Positions 17,949 through 27,049 are shown, numbered from the stretch's first letter. The stretch is DNA of 64,000 nt from Arthrobacter methylotrophus (GCF_039539965.1 NZ_BAABED010000001.1:3286001-3350000), one strand, 5' to 3'. Made by a program: numbers and translations. Notes: generated by a model not told the origin, from the letters alone.

Positions 17949-19478
17949 ATGGGGACCAAGGTCGCTCCCGCCGACATGGCAGGCCAGGTTTCGAACGCCG
18001 GGGGTACTGCCGCGTCGGTCCGGCGGTCCGATTTCCGAGTCCTGCGGGACTTCCGGGCCTTCGAAATCGTCAATGCGATGCGTTTGCCGTTCACGCTGGA
18101 TGGCTTCAGGGCCCTCGCGATTTTCGGATCGATAGCCTTGATGGTGCTCGGAACACTGGTGTTCGCGTCCACACTGTCTGTTCTCCGCGACGGCCCGCTC
18201 CGCCATGACACCGCCGTCGTACTCGGTTGGGGCTTCCTCGGGATCCTCTACTCCGCTGTCGGGACGGTCCTCACCGAGGTTGTTTCAAGCCGACGGCTGG
18301 CAGTCTCCGGCACTCCGCACTTGGAGCTCTTCCGGGCGATGGAACTTCCTCTCCCGCAGGTTGTGGTGAGATATGGCCTGGCCCCGATGCTCCGCCGCAT
18401 AGGCATCCTTTGGTATTCGGCTGCGATATTCTTCATGGTCTTTTTCGAAGAAGCGTCCAGCTACTTCAACGTCGTGGTGGCTTCGGTCTCCGTGCTGACT
18501 TTTGCCTCTTCGGCGAGCTTCTACTGCGTTCTCCATTTCGCTTCGACGCCCGCACGACGGAAAGGCCTCCATTGGCTGCGCTGCCTCTTGGTTTTCATCC
18601 TTGGGGTATTACTCGGGGCTGCCACCGGTTTTCTCCTGCCTCAGCTCTCTCGGCTCGACGGCCCTGCCGAGGGCCCCTCACGCTTTCTTCCGGCGTTGTG
18701 TTTGCTTGCGGGGGCTGTGTCAGGGATATTGATCCTCCTCAGCATCCGGGCGTGGCGCGGCCTCAGCTATCGCAAGATTTCCTTCAGCACCGAACGGGGC
18801 AGCGGGCAACGACCGGTGACAAATTTTGGGCAATTCGTTGTCACAGATCTGTTGAGCAGCAAACAGGGCTCGGTAATCACCACGATCTTCCTTGCCTGGA
18901 TCGCCGTCGTTGGCATCCTTCTGGGAGCGCGGGGCATCCTCCCCCTCAACTCGGCTCCCGGCGGCTGGGAACTTCACAAATCCTTGGCTGGTATCGCCGT
19001 GCTCCTGAGCTTGGGGGTCACGGAACCGATGCTCAACCGAATCGGGCCCACGGCGAAGCTGTACCACTACCGTTTTGCCTGGGAGAACGGTTTCTCCGCC
19101 ACTGCGATCATCACCCTGCTCGTCGGGATCTACTTTATGGCGGGGACGACCATCGGTGGATTTGTCTACCTTGGGGCACTTCTCGCCTTCGACATTCCGG
19201 CTCCCGGTGCTGTCCTCGCGGGCTTGATCGTCGCCGCGGCCGGAGTCGTTGCAGAATCTCTCTCCCAGCCGCCACCCACCACTGACGGCACCAAATCCAA
19301 TGATGTGGTGGACGCCCTTTTCACGCTCCTCCTGATCTCTCCGTGCTCGCTCGTCCTCGTTGTCAGCCCAGAGTTCAGCACCGTGCTGTTGTTGGGCTAT
19401 TCCATCCTCGTAACCTTGGGAGCCGCCATATGCCTGCATCAACGTCTTTTGCGACTTCGATCGAAATTGATTCCGTAA
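17949..19478 (+). CDS. Large multi-spanning membrane protein of the bacteriocin cluster
   Basis: A 509-residue protein with roughly twelve hydrophobic segments, starting six bases after the previous stop. An amphipathic cytoplasmic N-terminus (to about residue 48) precedes the first helix. It has no ATPase motif. A membrane protein of 500-560 residues next to a SpoIIM-like protein and an ABC ATPase is the standard arrangement in AS-48 (B protein) and circularin (CirB) clusters, where it is needed for maturation or secretion. Equivalence is inferred from size and order. Its last 49 bases overlap the ATPase gene. Confidence 0.75.
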   Translation: MGTKVAPADMAGQVSNAGGTAASVRRSDFRVLRDFRAFEIVNAMRLPFTLDGFRALAIFGSIALMVLGTLVFASTLSVLRDGPLRHDTAVVLGWGFLGILYSAVGTVLTEVVSSRRLAVSGTPHLELFRAMELPLPQVVVRYGLAPMLRRIGILWYSAAIFFMVFFEEASSYFNVVVASVSVLTFASSASFYCVLHFASTPARRKGLHWLRCLLVFILGVLLGAATGFLLPQLSRLDGPAEGPSRFLPALCLLAGAVSGILILLSIRAWRGLSYRKISFSTERGSGQRPVTNFGQFVVTDLLSSKQGSVITTIFLAWIAVVGILLGARGILPLNSAPGGWELHKSLAGIAVLLSLGVTEPMLNRIGPTAKLYHYRFAWENGFSATAIITLLVGIYFMAGTTIGGFVYLGALLAFDIPAPGAVLAGLIVAAAGVVAESLSQPPPTTDGTKSNDVVDALFTLLLISPCSLVLVVSPEFSTVLLLGYSILVTLGAAICLHQRLLRLRSKLIP

Positions 19479-20074
19479 CCGCCGGTTACCGGCAAGGCTC
19501 CCCGGTCCTCGACGGGCTCAGTCTCAGCATGAACGAGCCGGGGCTCTACCGGGTGGCTGGCAGCAATGGCAGCGGGAAATCGACCTTCCTGGAGCTCATC
19601 AGCGGCTTCCTTCAACCTTGGGCCGGAAGCGTTCGCCTGTGCGGTATCGACGCCGGCTCCCCCGATGCGCGCCACCTACGGAGCGTTTGCCGTACGACGC
19701 CGGCACTCTACCCTTCCATGACCGTTCACGATCACCTCGCTCTTGCGGCCCGCAGCCGTCAGCTCGGCCCGGAAGCCGGGCTCGCCCGACTGGCCAGATA
19801 CGGATTGCAGGACTGGGCGGAGCAGCCCGTCTCCATACTGTCGACTGGCAATATCCGCAAACTCTGGCTGCTCATGTGCACTGTCGCCGACACCCCTGTG
19901 GTCGCCATCGATGAACCTTTCAACGGCATGGACGTTCAAGGCATCGAGGCCCTGATCGACGAGCTCGGCGAGTGGGCACAGCACAAGGTAGTTGTCCTCA
20001 TCTCCCACACAGTTCCGGACCAACTGCCAATTAGCCATTCCTTCGTCTTCGAGCAGGCACGAGAAACGTTGTAG
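19430..20074 (+). CDS. ABC transporter ATP-binding protein of the bacteriocin cluster
   Basis: A 214-residue ATPase starting at ATG 19430 inside the end of the preceding gene. Walker A is AGSNGSGKST, the signature loop is the degenerate LSTGNIRKL (LSGGQ expected), Walker B is VVAIDEPFNGMD and the switch histidine is in VLISHT. It would power export of, or immunity to, the circular peptide together with the membrane proteins before it (CirD/As-48D role, inferred). It is the last gene of the + strand cluster and converges with the LuxR regulator. Confidence 0.88.
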   Translation: MPASTSFATSIEIDSVTAGYRQGSPVLDGLSLSMNEPGLYRVAGSNGSGKSTFLELISGFLQPWAGSVRLCGIDAGSPDARHLRSVCRTTPALYPSMTVHDHLALAARSRQLGPEAGLARLARYGLQDWAEQPVSILSTGNIRKLWLLMCTVADTPVVAIDEPFNGMDVQGIEALIDELGEWAQHKVVVLISHTVPDQLPISHSFVFEQARETL

Positions 20075-20095
20075 ACCTCAGCCCGCGACGCCGGC

Positions 20096-22678
20096 TCACT
20101 CGGAAAGCCGCTTCTCACGGAACGGGGACGTCTCCCTGACCAGGTCAAAGAGGGCTGCGCGCGACGGGGTTCCCGTCTTTCGGAGCGCGTTGGAAATGTG
20201 GCTTTCCACCGTCCTGATACTGATTCCCAGGTGCTCGGCGATCTCGGGGTTGGAACGATGACCGGCCAGGGCGGCTATCTCAATTTCCCGGACTGTAAGA
20301 GGCGAGTAGCTTCCCGAATTAAAGGCTAGGGGCTCGTCTGCGGACGGAAATCGTGTGGCAAACATGGCATAGGCCCGCTCCATCGCGGCTGCCCCTATGG
20401 TGTCGTCCACGAATGCATACCGTTTGAACGCACCCCGGAGCAGCATCCGTACCTGGTAGAAGTCTGCGTCGGGTTCATATTGTTGGAGCAGCGCCCCGAG
20501 CAATGGGTGGTCTTCCTCCACCACCGCGGCGGCAATGGCCACGAGTTGATCGTGTGATGTTGCGGCATGCTCCTTCAAGGTCCGGCGAAGGAGCTCAAGA
20601 GTCCTACGGCCGGGTAGCAGGCAACTGAAGAGCATCGCAGAATGCACTGCCTCGAGGACGTAGCCACGCTCCAGCTGCTGTTGAACGAGGTGCGCCGCTT
20701 TTCGATCGAAAACTGCCGGGAGAAGGGGACGACCGGCAACGAGCTGGTAAACACCTTTTGCAGTCCCCGGGAGTGGGCCGACGTCTTCGGTTTCGCGCCG
20801 GGCCTGGGTTGCAAGGGTCGCTGTGGGCGAGATCGCGGTGGTCGCCGTCCGCAATCCGGCGAGCCGCAGCATGGCGTCATGGAGTGAATTCACCAGAAGC
20901 CCCGGGCGCCCCAAGGCAAAGACACTACCCATGAGGTAATCCGCCTCGTCGAAGTGGCCACGGTATACAAGGGCCTGGGCAGCGATATACGTGCTGGAAA
21001 CCATACCGAGTTGATCCAAATTGCGGCGGGCCTCCGTGCGTTGGCCGAGGGCATAGACAATTGACTCCTCAATCCGCCCCGAGCTGAACAACGCGAGTCC
21101 CCGGATGAATGATTCGACCCGTGGGAGGCCCTTGAAACCTGCCGTGGAGTCGATGGCTTTGAGTGCTTCAGAGGGGTTCAAGCGGTAAAGCTCCAGAATG
21201 CCACGGATGCAGGCTATGACCGCGCTGTGAGGATGACCCTCCTGGAGCCGAGCGAAGATCTCGTCAAGATTCTGGGGCATTCGATCGTGTGACGCCACGA
21301 GGAAAAGTTCGGCAGCTTCACCCTCCGCAGACCATTCGGGGCATTCCTTCGCGAAGATCCTGAGGGCAGCGGCGGCTAGATCCAATCCTTTGCCGGAATA
21401 GAGCGCCCAAAGCGCCTTTGTCACCGCCAAGAACAGCAGTTCGGACGGGTCTCCTTCCGAGGTCGTGGTCCGGGAAAAAACACGCTCAATTCTTGATGGG
21501 TCAAGAGGTGAACCCCAATAGACACTCAGCAGTCGCACCGCGTTCGATATGGTCTTCTCGGCCTCCCATGCTTCGTAACGGTGCCGCTCCAGGGCCGAGA
21601 TTTGTTCATGGAAATGGCGTGCGGTGGCTGCGTCGTCGGAACTCCGTTCGAGGCGAAGCGCAGACAGAGCCCTCGTCAGCGAATCGGCAGGGGTGCTCGC
21701 AACGTGGTCTTCCTGTGGCGCTGCACTCAAGGTCCTTGTGATTCGATTCTTAAGGACCCGCCGGCTGGTGAGCACTCTTTGGCCACGAAAATAGTCTGCA
21801 AGGACAGGTGGGGTCATCGCAGCGCAGACATTGTTGTGCACATCCTCGATGACTGAAACGAACCCGCGCTGTTCGAGCCTGTCCAGGACATCGGAGTGAA
21901 CTACTTGCTGCAGCACATCCAGAGGCGCAGTGCCCGCGATGGCCATGGTTTGAAGACCGGTGAGCTCGTCAGCTTCAAGTCCTTCAAGGAGGGACTCCAC
22001 GGTGCCATCGAGGTGCTCGTTCCACAAGGTGTCGCCGGTCATGTGCCATTGACCATGATGGAGGGCAATCAGGTCACTGAGGGAAGCCGTTTCGGCAAGC
22101 CGAACCACGAGGTGGGGGTTTCCCGCGGATTTCGTGAGGATGCAGGCAGTAGTGTCCGCGTCTGCCGGAGCTCCCAGTATCTCGGTGAGGAGTTCGTTCA
22201 CTTGCTCGTAGCGAAGCGGATTCAACTGAACCCTTGCTTCCGGGCCGGGGCTGAGGACCGGGGGCTTCCTCTTCGAGTAGAGGGAAGATTCGCTCATGGT
22301 CACGATCATGGGCCGCTTCGTCCTGCGCCGAACCGAATCCAGCACCGCTAAGGTTTCCGGGTCAATGAACTCGGGGTCGTCGACGACGAGCACGCGCTCC
22401 CCCGGCCTGGAAAGCCGGCCCGTCAGCGTGTCCGCGACACCCAGTACGCCCAATTGACCTATTCGAATATCCAGGCTCAAGCTATGTATTCCGCCAAACG
22501 GAATTCCGCGATGGGATCGTAGACCCGAAATGGAATAGACCGTGGCACCGGTTCTCTCCAGCTCGGCGATGACCTTCTGCACGACGCTAGTGCGGCCGGA
22601 ACCAGGCGCACCCACGATCCGAACCATCATTCCGCGGGCAACGTAGTCTAGCGTTCGCCGAACTTCCTGTTCGAACAA
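20096..22678 (-). CDS. LuxR-family large ATP-binding regulator (LAL type)
   Basis: An 860-residue regulator. The N-terminal NTPase has Walker A GAPGSGRTS, in which the usual Lys is Arg, and Walker B RVLVVDDPEF. A long helical middle region follows, then a C-terminal LuxR helix-turn-helix (LTVREIEIAALAG ... ISIRTVESHISNALRK, about 790-850). The TTG at 22678 has no ribosome site. AGGAGG (22716-22721 on the opposite strand) sits seven bases before an in-frame ATT at 22708, which would add the VGxR-E type N-terminus common in LAL proteins. It converges on the bacteriocin operon and is its likely activator (inference). Confidence 0.85.
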   Translation of the reverse strand: MFEQEVRRTLDYVARGMMVRIVGAPGSGRTSVVQKVIAELERTGATVYSISGLRSHRGIPFGGIHSLSLDIRIGQLGVLGVADTLTGRLSRPGERVLVVDDPEFIDPETLAVLDSVRRRTKRPMIVTMSESSLYSKRKPPVLSPGPEARVQLNPLRYEQVNELLTEILGAPADADTTACILTKSAGNPHLVVRLAETASLSDLIALHHGQWHMTGDTLWNEHLDGTVESLLEGLEADELTGLQTMAIAGTAPLDVLQQVVHSDVLDRLEQRGFVSVIEDVHNNVCAAMTPPVLADYFRGQRVLTSRRVLKNRITRTLSAAPQEDHVASTPADSLTRALSALRLERSSDDAATARHFHEQISALERHRYEAWEAEKTISNAVRLLSVYWGSPLDPSRIERVFSRTTTSEGDPSELLFLAVTKALWALYSGKGLDLAAAALRIFAKECPEWSAEGEAAELFLVASHDRMPQNLDEIFARLQEGHPHSAVIACIRGILELYRLNPSEALKAIDSTAGFKGLPRVESFIRGLALFSSGRIEESIVYALGQRTEARRNLDQLGMVSSTYIAAQALVYRGHFDEADYLMGSVFALGRPGLLVNSLHDAMLRLAGLRTATTAISPTATLATQARRETEDVGPLPGTAKGVYQLVAGRPLLPAVFDRKAAHLVQQQLERGYVLEAVHSAMLFSCLLPGRRTLELLRRTLKEHAATSHDQLVAIAAAVVEEDHPLLGALLQQYEPDADFYQVRMLLRGAFKRYAFVDDTIGAAAMERAYAMFATRFPSADEPLAFNSGSYSPLTVREIEIAALAGHRSNPEIAEHLGISIRTVESHISNALRKTGTPSRAALFDLVRETSPFREKRLSE

Positions 22679-22725
22679 TCGCGATCCAACTTTCTCTGAC
22701 GCGCTAATCCAGCATCCTCCTGCCC

Positions 22726-22974
22726 CTAGGTGGTGCTAAGTCCAAACGAGTCGACCTCATGAAGCCTCCCCAAGCTGTTTTGCGAACCTCTTTCCAAGGG
22801 CAACGGTAGATTCAGGAACCGGCGTCTGCGTGGTGATTTGGGGAAACTCAGTGTTTGCGGAAGGGTGCCTCCGTGCATCCACATGGGGTTTTGTTCTCCA
22901 TCTCCGTGTGCGTCCGCGAAGCCTACGTGTTGCCCGGAGTCCGGGAAGGTGCGTTTTGGCGATGGCAGGTTCAT
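22726..22974 (-). CDS. Possible small protein upstream of the LuxR regulator
   Basis: An 82-residue frame from ATG 22974 with a clean AGGAG seven bases upstream. It ends 47 bp before the regulator and could be co-transcribed with it. The product is polar, Pro/Arg-rich in the middle (PKSPRRRRFLNLPLPLERG) and has no signal peptide or recognised domain. The good ribosome site supports it and the odd composition argues against it, so treat it as tentative. Confidence 0.35.
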   Translation of the reverse strand: MNLPSPKRTFPDSGQHVGFADAHGDGEQNPMWMHGGTLPQTLSFPKSPRRRRFLNLPLPLERGSQNSLGRLHEVDSFGLSTT

Positions 22975-23238
22975 CACGGTTCTCCTAGCGATGGTCTCGT
23001 GATTTAGACGCTACGGGGACTTCTCGACCGCCTCTAGGTAGAACCTCGCACATGTGGATATTTATTCGAAGAAGATTTACGGAAATCGAATATATATTCG
23101 AAATCGAAGTTCTCACCCTCCCTCCTTTACCCAAGTCAAGGGGTCTCTTCGCCCATGTGGACAAACCTTACTTTTCCCGCATTTCAAATGCTAGAATCTG
23201 CTGACATTCGCATCAAAAGCAATTTTACGGGGGCATAA
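22975..23238. promoter_or_regulatory. AT-rich region with the palindrome TCGAATATATATTCGA
   Basis: There is no gene in this stretch between the LuxR-side small ORF and the excalibur lipoprotein. A perfect 16-bp palindrome lies at 23086-23101, with further TATTCGAA and AATCGAA half-motifs at 23063-23090 and 23096-23107. This is much more AT-rich than the surroundings and looks like a promoter/operator region for one or both flanking transcripts. Confidence 0.45.
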
Positions 23239-23955
23239 ATGAATACTCGCGCGCCTAAAAACACCAGGGCCACAAAGCACGCGTCGCACGACTTTCCGAA
23301 ATCTCGGAAAACAACTTTCCGCCTTTTCGCCGCAATCATGTCAGTGGCTGCAGCACTTTCACTCTCGGCTTGCGGCGGGGCCAGCCCGACAGTCTCGCAA
23401 GCGGGCGCGACGCAATCGGCTTCCGTTTCGGCATCGCCGACCGCAACGCCGACTGCGCCGAAGTCAGTTTCCTGCGTAACGGAGAACGCCACAGAAAACT
23501 ACCCGCCCAGGGAGTTCATTTGCACCAAGTCGGATGCGGGAACACTGCTCTGGATGGAAAGCTCAGAGTCCAAGAAAGTAACAGACGCGCGTGCGGCAGC
23601 CGCAGCAGCTGCCGCAGCGAAGGCCACAGCGGACCAGGCGGCCGCCGATAGAGCAGCGGCCGACAAGGCAGCGGCTGACGCCGCAGCGGCGCAGGCCCAG
23701 GCCCAGGCCCAGGCGAAGGCGAAGGCGGCCGCCCAAGCGGCCGCAGCCCAGGCCGCCGCCAAACAGGCGGCTCCCGCCGCGCCGTCGGGCTGTGACCCCA
23801 ACTATGCCTGGGCATGCGTTCCCATTGCTTCAGATGTTGACTGCGCGGGAGGAAAAGGCAACGGACCAGCCTACGTGCGTGGGCCGGTCAAAGTGATCGG
23901 GACTGACATCTACGGACTCGACAGCGATGGCGACGGCATCGGCTGCGAGAAATAG
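23239..23955 (+). CDS. Lipoprotein with Ala-rich stalk and excalibur calcium-binding domain
   Basis: A 238-residue protein. A basic N-terminus and hydrophobic stretch end in the lipobox LSAC-GG (about residues 37-40). A Thr/Ser/Pro linker follows, then a lysine-dotted Ala-rich region (about 113-180, predicted coiled coil). The C-terminal excalibur-type domain has paired cysteines and the EF-hand-like ligand loop DSDGDGIGCE. It would be anchored outside the cell; its role is unknown. It is divergent from the LuxR regulator side and followed by a repeat-rich region. Confidence 0.8.
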   Translation: MNTRAPKNTRATKHASHDFPKSRKTTFRLFAAIMSVAAALSLSACGGASPTVSQAGATQSASVSASPTATPTAPKSVSCVTENATENYPPREFICTKSDAGTLLWMESSESKKVTDARAAAAAAAAAKATADQAAADRAAADKAAADAAAAQAQAQAQAKAKAAAQAAAAQAAAKQAAPAAPSGCDPNYAWACVPIASDVDCAGGKGNGPAYVRGPVKVIGTDIYGLDSDGDGIGCEK

Positions 23956-24460
23956 GGGTCACAGGACAAAACGCGTGCATGTGCGTGCTTGCGGCGTCGA
24001 TTCTGCTGGATCATCCCACACCTCAACGGCGCCCGCCGCGTGATTCCGGGGCACCGGGACCTGGGAATACCGATGATCCAGCAGAATCGCGCGTTCCCCC
24101 TGCATGCGCGGTCCCGACCTTCTTTGGCTTGGGCAAGCACTCACGAAACGGCCCACCCCTTCCCGAGGGATCGAACACTGGCCCGCCGCTCAGGCCGAGG
24201 TCACCCGGCGGCGTCGATTCTGCTGGAACATCCCACACCTCTACGGTGGCCGCCGCGAGATTCCGGGGGCACCGGGACGCGGGAATGCCGATGATCCAGC
24301 AGAATCGCGCGTTCGCCGATACATACACCTTCAAACAGGATCAGGACGTTGTGCATGCTCATGACGCACCCGGGATTTACACACGTTTAGTCCTACCCAG
24401 AAAAACGCACAAAAAAGCAGGGCCGGTCAATGACCAGCCCTGCTTTTTGAAATCCGAAGC
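23956..24460. repeat. Two copies of a ~105-bp inverted-repeat element
   Basis: Copy 1 is 23991-24094 and copy 2 is 24208-24313. Each begins with GCGGCGTCGATTCTGCTGGA and ends with the inverse GATGATCCAGCAGAATCG, so each can fold on itself through a stem of 16-18 bp. The conserved interior is about 70 bp (ATTCCGGGGGCACCGGGA core). The rest of this 505-bp gap has no gene. The form suggests a REP or small MITE-like dispersed element. Confidence 0.7.
24411..24448. terminator. Rho-independent terminator of the cold-shock gene
   Basis: AAAAAGCAGGGC (from about 24412) pairs with GCCCTGCTTTTT (to 24448) around a 13-base loop. On the minus strand the stem is followed by a T-run. It lies just past the stop of the cold-shock gene. 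Confidence 0.85.
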
Positions 24461-24664
24461 TTAGAGAGCCTGGATGTTTACTGCCTGGGGACCCTTGGGG
24501 CCCTGCTCGACGTCGAAGGAAACCTTCTGGTTCTCTTCGAGGGAGCGGTAGCCACCCGAGTTAATTGCAGAGTAGTGAGCGAAAACGTCCTGGCTGCCAT
24601 CTTCCGGGGAGATGAAGCCGAAGCCCTTTTCGGAGTTAAACCATTTGACGATACCTGTAGCCAT
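24461..24664 (-). CDS. cspA: Cold-shock protein, CspA family
   Basis: A 67-residue single-domain RNA chaperone with RNP1 ([10 protein letters not shown]) and RNP2 (DVFAHYSAI). It binds single-stranded RNA and DNA. The long upstream untranslated region (24665 to about 24900) contains short inverted repeats (for example CCCGAC-T-GTCGGG at 24694-24706) as expected of cold-regulated leaders. A strong terminator follows. Confidence 0.95.
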   Translation of the reverse strand: MATGIVKWFNSEKGFGFISPEDGSQDVFAHYSAINSGGYRSLEENQKVSFDVEQGPKGPQAVNIQAL

Positions 24665-24998
24665 TTTTTCAGTTTCCTTACTGAAGGTGGAGGTTGTCCC
24701 GACTGTCGGGCCTCCGGTGTGGGGTGTTCTCCACCGTTACTTCAGAAGGTCGTAGTTGATGAACCACGGGAACTGCCTGAACTACCAAATGCCAAACACA
24801 ACAACAGCTACAAGCATACAGGGCTTTCGCCGGATGGCTACTATTTGCCAAAATTCTTCCTGCCTTTGTTTCCAGCTGCGCCTGGAAGGTAGCCAGCCAC
24901 GCGGCGAAACCCTGTCGTTGCTACACTGGATGATGGATCCATAAATTAGTCAAGCAAGGGATCGTCAAGCAGGGATTGTGTTGGGCAGGGAGGCAGGC
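24665..24998. promoter_or_regulatory. csp leader and divergent promoter region
   Basis: No gene in 334 bases. The left part is the 5' leader of the cold-shock gene with small hairpins. At the right end a near-perfect direct repeat GTCAAGCA(A)GGGAT (24949-24961 and 24964-24976) lies just before the ArsR-family gene and could be its operator. Confidence 0.45.
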
Positions 24999-25379
24999 AT
25001 GGAAGAGTTCGCGGATTTCCGGGCACCGTTGTACGAGGTGAAGGCCAATCTGTTCAAAGGGCTGGCCCACCCCGTGAGGATCCGGGTACTGGAGCTGCTG
25101 TCAGCGGCCCCCGAGGTGTCCGTGACGGAGCTTCTGGCCGCAACGGGACTGGAGGCCTCGCACCTGTCCCAGCACCTGGCGGTGCTGCGCCGGTATCACC
25201 TGGTCAAGGGAGAACGGCGGGCGCTGCAGATGTTCTACACCCTGGCGTACCCGCAGGTCGCAGAACTCCTCTCCGTGGCAAGACTGCTGCTCAAGGACAT
25301 GCTGCACACCACCCGGGCCCAGCTTGAGTCCTCGGAAGCGACCGCGCCCGCGTCAGCCGCAGCGGGCAGCACCCGGTGA
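24999..25379 (+). CDS. ArsR-family winged helix regulator
   Basis: A 126-residue protein from ATG 24999, chosen for GGGAGG seven bases before it; a GTG at 24978 is in frame but lacks such a site. The winged helix is clear (LFKGLAHPVRIRVLELL ... LEASHLSQHLAVLRRYHLV). The usual ArsR metal-binding CxC motif is absent, so it probably does not sense arsenic-type metals. Its stop overlaps the start of the SulP permease gene, which it likely controls. Confidence 0.85.
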   Translation: MEEFADFRAPLYEVKANLFKGLAHPVRIRVLELLSAAPEVSVTELLAATGLEASHLSQHLAVLRRYHLVKGERRALQMFYTLAYPQVAELLSVARLLLKDMLHTTRAQLESSEATAPASAAAGSTR

Positions 25380-27049
25380 AGGCCCTGACCGCGGCCCGGG
25401 CCTTGCTACCCGGCCGGCAGGACTACGCACTGTTGCCGCGTACCTGGAAAGGAGACCTGGTCGCCGGGATCACCGTCGGCATCGTCGCGCTGCCGCTGGC
25501 CCTGGCATTCGGTGTCAGCTCCGGCGCGGGCGCGGCCAGCGGACTGATCACCGCGGTGATCGCCGGCGTGATCGCGGCCGTCTTCGGTGGCTCCAACATC
25601 CAGGTCTCCGGACCCACCGGAGCCATGGTGGTGGTCCTGGGCCCGGTCATCGCCGCCCACGGGCTCGGCGCACTAGCCGCAGTCTCGGTCCTTGCCGGGG
25701 TGATCGTGGTCACCGCCGGACTCCTCAAACTCGGGCGGGTCGTCACGCTCCTGCCCTGGCCGGTGATCGAAGGCTTCACCGTCGGAATCGCCGCGATCAT
25801 CTTCCTGCAACAAGTCCCCGCCGCGTTCGGCACCAAACCCGGGCCCGCCAGCAACGCCGTCCTCTCAGCCATCCAAGCCCTCGGCACCGCGTCCCCGACC
25901 TCGCTCATCGCCCCGCTCGCCCTCGTAGCACTCGTGGCAGTAATCATGATTGCCGCGCCGCGGATCCACCCCCGCATCCCAGGCTCCCTCATCGCGATCA
26001 TCATCGCCAGCGTGGCCGCGCAACTACTTGACCTGCCGGTGACACGGATCGGGACCCTGCCCGATTCCCTACCAGCCCCGACGATGCCCTCCCTGGACCC
26101 GGCAACGATCACCGCCCTGGCCGGATCCGCAGCCACGATCGCGGCCCTTGCCGCGATCGAGTCACTGCTCTCGGCACGCGTCGCCTCCTCGATCTCCGAT
26201 ACCGGCCCCTACGACGCGGACCGCGAACTCCTGGGCCAAGGCCTCGCATCCGTCGCGTCCGGATTCTTCGGCGGCATGCCCGCCACCGGCGCCATCGCCC
26301 GCACCGCGGTGAACATCCGCTCCGGCGGCCAGACCCGCTTGGCCGCCATCACCCACGCACTGGTCCTGCTCGCCGTCGTCTACCTCGCCACCGGCCCGGT
26401 CTCCCGCATCCCCCTCGCCGCCCTCGCCGGAGTACTCATGATCACCGCCACACGCATGGTCTCCCTCAAAACGCTACGCAGCGTGATCGGATCAACCCGG
26501 GCCGACACGATCGTGTTCTTCGTCACCGCACTCATCACCGTGTCCTTCGACCTGATCCAGGCCGTGGAAATCGGAATCGCCGCCGCCGCCTTCTTCGCCC
26601 TGCGCGCCCTGGTCCGCTCGAGCGGCGTCCACCGCGAAGAAATCCCCGGCCCCGTCCACGAAGGCGACGAACACATCGCCGTATTCCGACTCGACGGGGC
26701 CCTGTTCTTCGCCGCCGCCGAACGCGTCCTGGAACGAGTCAACGCCATCCGCAACGTCGACGTCGTCATCATCCGCATGTCACAACTACAAATCCTGGAC
26801 GCAACCGGAGCCAAAACCATCACAGACATCATCCAAACCCTCGAACGCCGCGGAATCACCGTCCTCATCAAAGGAATCCAGGAACGCCACCTCCGACTCG
26901 TCACCCAAGTCGGCGTCCTGGACTCCCTACGCCACCACAAACACCTCTTCACCGAACTAGCCCCCGCCATCGAACACGCCCGAAGCCACGTAACCCGCGC
27001 CACCACCACCCGCGCTAAGCACGGGCCTGGGGCCGCGACCAAGGCGTAA
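25376..27049 (+). CDS. SulP family anion permease with STAS domain
   Basis: A 557-residue protein starting at GTG 25376, overlapping the ArsR stop (GTGA). The N-terminal transmembrane part has the SulP entry motif GDLVAGITVGIVALPLALAFG. The cytoplasmic C-terminal STAS domain is about residues 435-540 (HIAVFRLDGALFFAAAERV, LDATGAKTI). SulP members carry sulfate, bicarbonate or related anions; the substrate is not visible. The last 35 bases overlap the convergent DUF427 gene. Confidence 0.9.
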   Translation: MKALTAARALLPGRQDYALLPRTWKGDLVAGITVGIVALPLALAFGVSSGAGAASGLITAVIAGVIAAVFGGSNIQVSGPTGAMVVVLGPVIAAHGLGALAAVSVLAGVIVVTAGLLKLGRVVTLLPWPVIEGFTVGIAAIIFLQQVPAAFGTKPGPASNAVLSAIQALGTASPTSLIAPLALVALVAVIMIAAPRIHPRIPGSLIAIIIASVAAQLLDLPVTRIGTLPDSLPAPTMPSLDPATITALAGSAATIAALAAIESLLSARVASSISDTGPYDADRELLGQGLASVASGFFGGMPATGAIARTAVNIRSGGQTRLAAITHALVLLAVVYLATGPVSRIPLAALAGVLMITATRMVSLKTLRSVIGSTRADTIVFFVTALITVSFDLIQAVEIGIAAAAFFALRALVRSSGVHREEIPGPVHEGDEHIAVFRLDGALFFAAAERVLERVNAIRNVDVVIIRMSQLQILDATGAKTITDIIQTLERRGITVLIKGIQERHLRLVTQVGVLDSLRHHKHLFTELAPAIEHARSHVTRATTTRAKHGPGAATKA

